Shown in pieces: positions 10,395 through 21,400 of a DNA stretch of 64,000 nt. A model generated the notes under the pieces. The model was not told where the DNA came from. It was given only the letters and a program-made list of their open reading frames with translations, and searched no databases. Positions within the stretch are counted from its first letter, which is position 1, and each line of letters opens with the position of its first letter. Position numbers and translations under genes: made by a program. The DNA comes from Piezodorus guildinii (lineage: Eukaryota > Arthropoda > Insecta > Hemiptera > Pentatomidae), in the NCBI GenBank assembly GCA_023052935.1, contig CM041294.1:9906414-9970413 (forward strand), written 5' to 3'.

Positions 10395-13300
10395 TCAAAT
10401 AACTTCATGTTTGAATTGATTTAATATATTTTGATCAACAGTTATAATAAGATGGTCAGTATCTTTTTTCCATTTGACCAGCTCATGGTCAGTAAATTCA
10501 GTTAATAGCGTTCGAAGAGCAAGATCAGAGCTAACAATAAAACCTTCCCGACACTGCCTGTAGAGTTCAGAGAAGTGCATACCTGGAACCAAATAAAAGA
10601 AATATTATTTTGGCACATATTTGATGAATTCTGATTAAACCTAAAATGCAGGGAGCTTTTTTTATATTTTTGTAGTTCTTTGCCTCTTGTTTACAAAGAG
10701 AAAAAAAAAACAACTGCATTTTTAAATATAAGAAAAGTGATTGAAAATAGTTCTTAATATATATGAATACTAAAAACTTACCCGAATATTTTCCACTTTT
10801 ATTTTCGAGTTGGTGATTTAACAAAATCTTGAATACTTTTCGAGAATTAACAGTTAGGGAACTAAATACATTCTTCAATGATGCTAAAGCTAATCCACCA
10901 GACCAATTTACCATCAGCGACCCTTCATAGCTCGTTTCTTCTAAATATGGCCCATAATTTGTACAGTCTTCCCATATAAAGTTATAGGCGCTCAATTTAT
11001 TTTGATCCCACACTAAAATGAAGAAGGATTAGAAGTTATTACAACATTGAAAAATAGAAAGCTCTTCTACATGTATATATTTATTTTTTACTTTATAGAA
11101 AGGTAACATTTAATAAACAATTTTCAATCTCGAAAAGAGCTTGCTAATAATAAAATGAATAATATTTTGGCAATATAAGTCATAATTAAGAAATCCTATG
11201 TTCTACATAGAATAAATGAAGATTTGTCCCTTAATTATTGTATTTATAGCTGCCAAATGTATATAATAGAATAATACTTCCAAAGCCAGCACCTCTCAAA
11301 CAAGACCAAGATCGGCTTATATAAGATTCTGGTTCATCCGGTTCTTATGTATGGATTAGAGACCTGGGCCTTCACCAGAGCCAATGAGGACTTGCTTTTA
11401 GTGTTTGAGCGGAAAATATTGAAATGAATTTTGGGCCTGGTTGGAGAGTTGGAGACACCAGGAGCAGGAGGAAGAACCAGGAACTTTCAAGGCTGTATGG
11501 CAATCCCATATCATCAAGATGAAATTCCCCAGAAGTTAAGAAGCTTAATGGCAAGCGAAGAGTGGGAAGGCCAAATGTGAGGTGGGCTGACTCCAGTGGA
11601 TGCACGTCTTCTCCTAGGCGCTAGGAGCTGAAGCAACAGATAGAGCCAAATGTCGGAAGCTTTTAGAGGAGGTCTTGACTCGCTACCAGGTTGTTGCGCC
11701 AATTATGTATGAATATATATGTATATAATGGATACTAAACATAGCTCTGAAGTTGCATTACTATCATTTAAAAAAAAGAAGAAAGAGTTCACATAAAATC
11801 CATCTTTTTCTAGTTCTCTCAAGAAATAAGGGGCTGAGGTTAGACTTTAATTGCTTGCAAAATATTTTTATTGTAGTAATTTAACCATTTCTTCAAGGTG
11901 CTATTTTTGTCTCTTTTCAAAAGAGGAGAAAATTGATCAAAGTTAACAAAACATACATTCTATTAATTAAGAGTACCACCTATATTTGTAAATATCTACT
12001 TTCTCTTTCTAATTAATTACAATGATTACCTACTAAGTGAATGGATCCACATACCACTAAGAAAATAAATAAATGATATTTGACATTTCTAAAAATATTA
12101 TATCAACAAATAAATCAGTTAAATATTGATACAGATGCCATGATTATAGATAATATTTAACACTTACATAAGGCACTGTTTATGTGGTCGATTGTAGCAA
12201 CCATGTGTATTTTTTCAAGTCTAGCTAGTTCAGCAAAAGTTGCTTGGGCCTTGTCATTTTGAAAAGGCTTGCCATCTAAATTTGATATTAAAATAAATAG
12301 TCTCTTTGTGTGCTTATTTTTCAACTTATCATCAATTGCCTCCACAATTTCATGAAGCTGAGTAGGAACATTTTGAATTTTGAGGATGTCAGAAGCAATA
12401 GCATCTAAAACCTGAAATTAAACTTTTCTTATGAGTAGAAAGATAAAGGTAGTCCTTAATACCTATATTGGTTTTAATTAGTGGTAACGACCTGTTTTAT
12501 TGAATGGTCAGGAAAGTAACCATTGATAAAAAGAACATTGCTGTTTCGCAGGTACTTAGTATGGAACGAATACAGGATTTTCCTTTTAGAGCCAAGCCCA
12601 TACAGCAATACATTGTAACCCTCACTAAAAAAAACAAAAAAAATTATAAATAAAAAATGATGGCATGTATATAAAATATCAGAAAAATATTATGATACCA
12701 GACACCAAATCTGAAACTTGTATTACCAGTTTTGGTTTGGTATTTGAAATAATGTGATATTTCATAGAAATAAAACTATTTATTTCCCTCACTGAGCAGT
12801 CATCATTATTTATTCTTTAATTTTACCAACTCCAGCTTCAATTAACTTTACCGATCCAGTCCATAAACGATAAGAAAAAAAATTAAATTAACATCCTACT
12901 AAAATAAAATATTGTTCTAATCAAGTGAGAGTATAGTAAATTTGCTTAAACGTTGAAAAAAGGCTTAATTTCCAACTTTTAAGCTTTGCACCCTTCTGCC
13001 ATGAATTTTTTATTTTAAAATTAAAATTTATGGGCACAATAAAATATATATATATTAAAACAAAGGTATTAAAGCAAAAAATATATAAAATATTAAATAT
13101 ATATATATATAAATTGTGGATGTAATTAGTTGACCGTTGAGAATTACTGGAAGGAATTAGTCCGGGTGGCGGTCATTAAATGAAACAACTAAATAGTTTC
13201 AACTATTTTATTGTTTGCCAACGTTTCGACCCCCTTTGTGGGTCATCATCAGGCGCATGGTGGGAGAATGAAACTGAACCAGTTTCCATTCTCCCACCAT

Positions 13301-15073
13301 GCGCCCTGATGATGACCCACAAAGGGGTCGAAACGTTGGCAAACAATAAAATAGTTGAAATATTTAGTTGTTTCATTAATGACCGCCACCCGGACTAATT
13401 CCTTCCAACAAATATATATAAAATATTAAAGCAACCATATCTCACATTGGAGTATTTGGTGATAGAGGAAGAATTTTACTCCAAGTTGAATGTGGTGTCA
13501 ATAATAAAAGTATTGGAAAACAAGATTCTGGTTGATTTTTATTCAGAAGTTCCAACTTGACAATGATTGAAGTAAAATCAAAGGGGACAAAGTATGTGGC
13601 TTACTGGCGAAGTAACTTGGCCACAAAATTAAAATTAGTTATTTCTAAATATAACATAATTGTATAATTTAGGTATTGTTTCACAGTTTATTTTAATTTT
13701 TATGTTTATTTATTACTTTTTTTACAAAGGATATATATATATATATATTATATATATATATATATATAAAATTGTTTTTGTTTTTTTGTGCATCTGAATT
13801 TGTTATTTCAGTACTGAGATCTACAGGTAGGTTGATCTGTTATATGATCAATATTTTACCATGCATATGCTTATATCATCCCTCCACACTTCTATTCCCA
13901 ATGAATTTGAGTTTTGAATTTTAGATCTTAGTTTGTTTTTTCAAAAAAAATCATTGAGACTCCTTTTGACCATAAGATGACTTGCTATTGTTTTTTAAAA
14001 AATAATTAATCTTTTATTTTGTCTCATTACATGCAACTCCATAGACCATTAACATAGAGCAAGAAATCAATCATCATCTTTATAACTTCACTAGGCTATA
14101 GAATAGAATTGCAGCATTTAAAAGCACTCTTTTTGTGAGCTATATTAATCCCCAGGATTTTCTCACTACAGATATCTAATTTCCTTATTTTTTATAATAT
14201 TAAATCCTTCTTTTTATTTAAACGTTATTATGGCAAAACTACTTCTTAATCAGTTTCATTTATTTAAACTCACATTAAATGTTTTTAACGATTATTTTTT
14301 TTAACGAATTAATATTTTGCTATTACTTAATTTTTAGGGGAGCCCGTAGCTGAGTGGCTAGCACGCTAGTCTCTCAAGTTACAGGTTCTGAGTTCGAATC
14401 CCAGTCCCGGCGGGGCTTTTATAAGGATGCAAAAGAATGGGGATTCACTCACAACCTCTCCCCCGGGTATGTGAGACCCGTCAGCCAAAGGGTGGCCACT
14501 CACAAAATTAGTCGTAGAGAGTGATGCCCTACACTAAAAATAGCATCATGAAACGTGAGTGTGAACTCGGAGAAGTTTACACCGCGAGGCCCAGGGCCTA
14601 CACGGCCTGTCGCGCCACTGAAAGAATATTTTGCTATACATTTATCTATATAGAATAGATCTGTTTTCATACTGGAATGAGTTAATTGTTTAAGCATGAA
14701 ACTGGATCTTTAAATTTGCTTATATTGGCAGTCAAAATAGTAAATGAAAATAAAGATTGATCTTTCATATAATCCCAACTTCTCATCAGAACCTCTTTGA
14801 CTCGTTGCTATATTATGATATAATTGCTGTACTAAGTTTATTTTTATTTTATTCAAATGCAAATGAAAAGAAGAGTAACAGCAGAGAAATAGGAACAATA
14901 CATAATTCAGTCTAATATAAGATATATTTCATTCTAAAATATGGTTATTCGGTTTCTTATTATCTCATTATTGAACCCTTTATTAGTGCATCTTCCTGTT
15001 TTCAATATATTCACCAAATAAGGTATTATATTTTTGGTTTATTATTTACAATAATCAACCTTTACAATCGACC

Positions 15074-15118
<45 letters not shown>

Positions 15119-15388
15119 CTCAAAATTTGAGAGCTAACGTTTCAAGATGCGTAGTAAAAATAATAACGAATAAAAAAAAAAATCCGCTTGTCCACCGTCC
15201 GCAGCATTTCTCCGAAACTACTGGACCAATTTTTTTGAAATTCACCACAAAAAAACTAGTCCATTCAACGATGATCCTAACACTTAGACGTTGATATCAG
15301 CTGGTTAGTTTTAAAATGGCGGCCGATTAAAAGGATTTGATTCAATAACGCAGTTATTTTTGAAGATATAAATAAAAAAAAAAAAAAA

Positions 15389-15462
<74 letters not shown>

Positions 15463-18400
15463 AATTCTCGCTTACATATAGGCTTGTAACTAAGTTATTT
15501 TAGAAGATAGAAAAAAAATCCATTATTGTTTTTTAACTGAAAAACCGCGAATAATTATATAAAAGTGAAAAAGAAAAAAAAAAAATTGAAATTTTTCACA
15601 TAAATACTCTTATTCACATAAATACTTTTATAACTCAGTTATTTTTTAAGATAGAGTAAAGTGTTAATAGAGTTTTAGAATCAGTAAAGCGCGATAAATA
15701 AAAAAAATTCATATGTATAATCAAATAACATATTATAATAGATGTAATTACTCCAAAAATCGGTTATTATTGAAGATAAAGAAAAATTGAAAAGATTTTC
15801 GTGATCAAGACAAAACGATGAACTAAGTGCAAAAAAATAAAAATTAAAAAATCTTATATGGTGAAGCGACAACTTATTAGAGATGTGATTCCATGATAAC
15901 TCGGTTATTATTGATGATAAAGATAAAATGTAAGGTTTTCTGGAATCAGGAAATTTTATTTGAATGAAAATCAAAAGAAAATAGTAACGCAGTTCTGTAG
16001 AAATGCTTTTGGTTTATTATTTTCAATTATCAACCTTTGTAATCGACCAAAAAAAAAAAAAAATTACCCCTTCTCAAAATTTGAGAGCTTACGTTTCAAG
16101 ATGCGTAGAACCCGAATAACGAATAAAAAAAAAATCTGTTTCTCCTTATAAATAAATTAATAAATACCAAAGTTTTTTTGCTTTTAGTGCCGTTTGATAG
16201 AAAATTAAATTTTGGACCAAATGAAAAAAGAACCATTGAATTTGGTTAACAACTATCTTAAATATTGCGTTTTGAAACTAGTGGTAGTGTTATGATAGCA
16301 TGCTTTGAATTAGTGCTGTTAATATTAATTAATTGCCTAAGAACAGCTATAGAAACAGTTATAATATTGTTATTTGGAAATAATAAACCATTGTGTAATA
16401 ATTTGCATCGTTTTTAATTAATAAAAAAAATTATTGAGATGCTTGTTAACAAAAAAAATATATTTGTTTGAGAGAAAGTCTAAAATCAAAAGACAAATCA
16501 ACAAGAAATAGTTCTGACCTAAAACAAAACAACCAATGTCTGAAAGAATTCTTTATTCCTCCGTTCAAAAAACCTATAGATTTTTCATGAGTAGTTGGTA
16601 CTGTTTTGAGCAAGGATGTCAGCTGGCTATGTGCTAATCTAGGAGTTTTCAACTGCTTAAGGGTATGGCTGGATGTCATAATTTTGGAATACTGTCGATC
16701 AAAATAGTCTTCAGACGTAAATACCTAAAAATAGAGAAACTTTAATTAGCAAATGTTATATAAACAGTATTCAATAAAAAGCTTGTAAACAAAGTGTGTT
16801 AATATATTTAACAAAATTAATAAATACCAAAAAAGTCATTTGATAGAATAACAAAAGGACCCCAAAAAAGTTGTCAAATTTATTTATAGCAACAGGCACA
16901 TGAATATGTGGAGATAGGATATTCGTGAAGTCTTAGGAACTATTATTCCTTAGTTTAAAACATCTATTTTATTATACATATTTATTTATTAATATGAAAA
17001 AATTTAAATTAAAAAGTAAATAACTTCAAAATTGGTATAAAAGAGTAGTTTTCATATTCAGAAAAGGGAATAACATATTAAATTTTATGACCTTAATATT
17101 GTAGTTGAAATATCTAAGATTTATTGAAAATTTAATCTCAATTATCTGAAAATAAAGTGACAATTTTTTTTTTTTTTTTAAATTGCTCTTTGATCAATTT
17201 TTAATCACTAAAAACACATTTCAATGGCTATATATTGATCTTGGCTTCCTAGATCTAATCAGTTGATTTTTTATCCTTCTTCATGGAGGAGTGGAAGGAA
17301 ACTATGAACTTGTCTATTTTGAGACAAATGAATGGATTTTACTGCAAACTATGTGATTGCACGGATGCTTAATCATATTTTCCTTCGTCTGGTTAGATCA
17401 ACTCATCAAATGATTTAAGAAATTTAAAGTGAAGAAGTTAATATAAGACCATTTTTTTCATCCTTGTTTTACATTTAATTTATGTTTGCATAAATGATTT
17501 CCCAATGTAAGGTCTCTGATCCATCTCTATCAGCAATTGCCTGTGAATCTCTAGGGTTCCATGGAACAACTGATGCGAACCATTGATTTATACAAAAAAG
17601 ATCAAAATAAATTAAAATATTTACATTAAGACAATAATGGATCTAAATTTAACAAATTGTTTTATTTTAGACAAGTAAACTTATCAACTCATACATTAAA
17701 GAAGGCATAAAAGAATGTACCTGTTCTGAAAAGGAATAAGGTAAGTTGCAACCTAATTTTTTACTACATACATAAAAGAATAATATTATTTAAGTAAATA
17801 ATATAGATTTATATTTTTTTATCTTATTATTCAGTTGCTAAATTACTTGGCTCCCGGCTTCTGTCTAAAAACTTAAAGGTTAGAATTTATAAAACTATTA
17901 GTCTTCCGACGATCCTTTACGTATGTGAAACATGACCGCTTACTTGGAAGGATGAACAGCGGCTTAAGGTTTTCGAAAAAAAGGTACTGCGTAAAATATT
18001 TGATCCGAAGATAGATGAGGCCACTGGGGAGCTTAGAAGTTTGCACAACGCGGAATTGCGGAGCTTAAACCCTGTGAATATAATTGAGTTGATAGCATCG
18101 GGGAGACTGAAATGGGCAAGTAAAGTTGTCGGGCTCGGTGAGGAACGGATTCCGAGAAAATAGGTATACGCTGAACCGACCGGTAGGCGTCCAAAAGGTA
18201 GGCTGAAGCGTCGATGGGAGGATTGCATTAAGGCTGATCTTGGCGGCCTGGGCTTGAACGGTGATCATTAGAAAAACTTGTGTAAGCGGAATTTGGTGGT
18301 ATAGGCATCGAACCTTCAGGTTCAGTAAGCCTATTATTATTAATTTTTTTTAATCTATGCCTCAGCAAAAATAAGGTGATACAAAAAAATAAGTTTTTTT

Positions 18401-21400
18401 TTTGTGAGCGAGTGAATGTACATATGGGCATGTGTATATAGTTATAGATCGCGATGATGTATTCTTAAAAAATATACATCAACCTCTCGATAACCAAAAT
18501 AGGATGTTTCCAGAGTAAGGTAATGAAAAGCATTTTGATTACTAATAAATTTGGCATGAAAGCTGAAATTTGAAATTAATAAAAAAAAATTAAACACATT
18601 AATAATTACTAACATAATCTTTTATTTGCTGCCTAGATTTTTTAGGCGGTGTTGGGTACTTGATATCTTCTTCTTGCTGTTTAAACGTCCCTGAAGAATC
18701 TGAATCGGATTCGGATTCACTATCAGAACTGCTAGATGGAACAAAATCACTACCACTATCCTCCAATAATCTATCCAATTCCTGTTTTGCTGCTTCATCG
18801 ACAAGCCCTGAAAATGGGAGGACAATATTATATATATAACTAATAATCTAAAATGTAATAAACGGATTTATGGGCTAATTCTAGATTAATTATAACATGG
18901 TAAATTAGAAATTAGTTTTTTTTTAAATGTTCATGCCATTTATTTCTGAATAAAAAAAAAAATTCCAATTCTCGGCACCACCTTTGATCAAACACCTTCC
19001 TGGAAAAACCATGTTACCGAAATCTCCCGTTGTACATTTTCCACATTAAAACTTTTGAATCACCTATGTCCTCTCCTTCCAATAGAAACCCATAAGCTTT
19101 TGGTTAGCTCCCTTATATTTATATTTTTATTGAGGATGTATACACATACATATATACGTGTAAACACACATAGTTTATGCTTGGATATGGCTCAGTAATG
19201 CCCTGATGATGGCTCACAAGCTTGAGCCGAAACGTTGGCAAAATTAAAAATTTTCCAAAAAATGACTGATTCCTGAATATTTCACCTATAATTTATATTT
19301 TTAATTATTGTACTCCAAGACTCTAGTCTTAAGACCCTTGTTTATTTCCTGTAATATTATTCTTAAGGGACTTGTCCCAGAATAAATAAAGAATTATTAT
19401 TATTATTAAAAAATATTTAAATTAACTTTTAGCAAATAAATATCTTCAATCGATTTGCTGCCTTCAATTCAAAATAGAATTTTACAAGAGTAAAAAGTAT
19501 AATTTTACAGAAAAAGTAATTCATTTTTGTATACCTTCACACTGAGTTTATTCTCTCAATAGGAAACTTATTAAAATCTTATACCCGTATAACAGTTGAC
19601 CACTTCACTCCAAGGCAGTAGTATCTCATGCAAGATTTAATAAACTGTTATTTAGTAATTTAAAAAGAAAGAAGTTTAATTATTTAAAAGAAATGGACTT
19701 TGATTAAATATATTTTAATTGAAACTAAAGTATAGAATTAAGTAATAATGCTAATTTCATTTAACAATAGTAGAATCAATGGTCACAGATTAAATGACCA
19801 GTGAATAAAGAAAAACAAATTGATGGAATCTTTAATTTTTTTTTTTTTGTTTATGACCACATTTAGAATAGAAAAAAAAGTTACTTTTATGTAAATTTTA
19901 CATATTACCAAAAAAGAGAATGTACACTGAGGAAAGAATAATCCCTTGAAATTAGAAAATAGGTTAGTAATTAAGGATATCAAACTTACTCTTTCTAAGC
20001 TGATTTCTCAAACTGTAAGGTGTTTTGGAGCTATCGGTTTTTATTTCTTCAGAATTTGGAGTCCATATTGTCTTAGATATTTTACCTTTAGGAGTGTCAC
20101 AATTTTTGGGCAGGACCTCTCCAGTTTTATTAGTCGATCTGTTATGACGCTTCGGGGTTCTAAATGAGAATATATCTTTTCCATCAACATCATCAGATTC
20201 AAATAACTTACCTGGGACAACTGAAAAACATTTGCATTTTAAATAAATGAAGTTGTAAAAATAATTACCACTCCTTGAAAAATTAAAAGTCCAGCAGTAA
20301 AAGTAATGCACAGCTAAAAACTGTGTATTGTGAAATTAAATTTTAAGGTTGCAAACTCATATGTTCAACCCGCACCCGCCAAACGTTCATGGCCATGTTT
20401 GGCTTTAAATTAGTAATCTATATTTATTAAAGAAAGTGCCATTTCACTCGATTTTCTGATCATCACAGTTCCTCAAAAACGACTATGGTGGTGAAGTTGA
20501 AATTTCTCCTGGAGGTTTTACCGGTCTTACCGTATAGATGTGCAATAAGGCTGGGTTCGGGAAAATTCGTTCTCCAAGTGATTTAAAAAAATATTTTTCT
20601 AAAACGTAAAACAAAATTGGTTTTTCGAAAACTCAAAATCTATACACATCCGCAAAAACTATAAGTACTCATTTGAATGACAATCAAATTTCTAACTACC
20701 TGGAAGCAAAATCGTCTTAATCTCATCAGTAATAGCAAAGGTACTAAAATAATTATAACAAATATATTTCGTTTCATAGCCATGTTTCATGTATAGGTTT
20801 CTATAAAATTCATATGTTTTATTGTTGGTTTTTTTTTTTTAAATGAACAATAGGCTGAAAAAAGTTAAAGTTTTGAAAAGATAATAGAACTTAGTTCTGA
20901 ATCCTCAAAAAACTGCAAGCTTATTCAGTTGGAAGGGTACACCCCTGAGTGGAAAAATACGCATTTATAATACATAGAAGTTACGATGATATAGAATGAT
21001 AATGTTTTAAAGGAAAAATGTCAGTATTAGATAATCACGGGTATGGCTACTTGCTACTGGTATGTTATTGTAGATCAAACTGAATAAAATTAATATCTGA
21101 CAATCAACAATAATCATTTATTTGTCAGTATATAGAAATAGCTAAAAGTTTAACTCACTGCTATCTCAGGTATATTTATATTGTATGACCTCACCTAACA
21201 TAGTTGTTATAAACAGCTTTCTTGATTCACAGCAATTTAAAAAACAAATGAAATAGACGTGTGCAAAGCTACAGCAAAGTGTACAGCTAAGCCCATTGAA
21301 TAAGACAGTACTTACTGAACTCATTACACATTCATTTGAAATAAAATATGAAATTCAATGATCAAATCAAAAGCCTAAGGTTGATCTTATCAAGTACAAT

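Noticed and set aside
14337..14410. tRNA gene
   Set aside because: Box A and box B are present, but the arms do not form a cloverleaf and the same sequence with a 200-base body recurs at 54236: a SINE.
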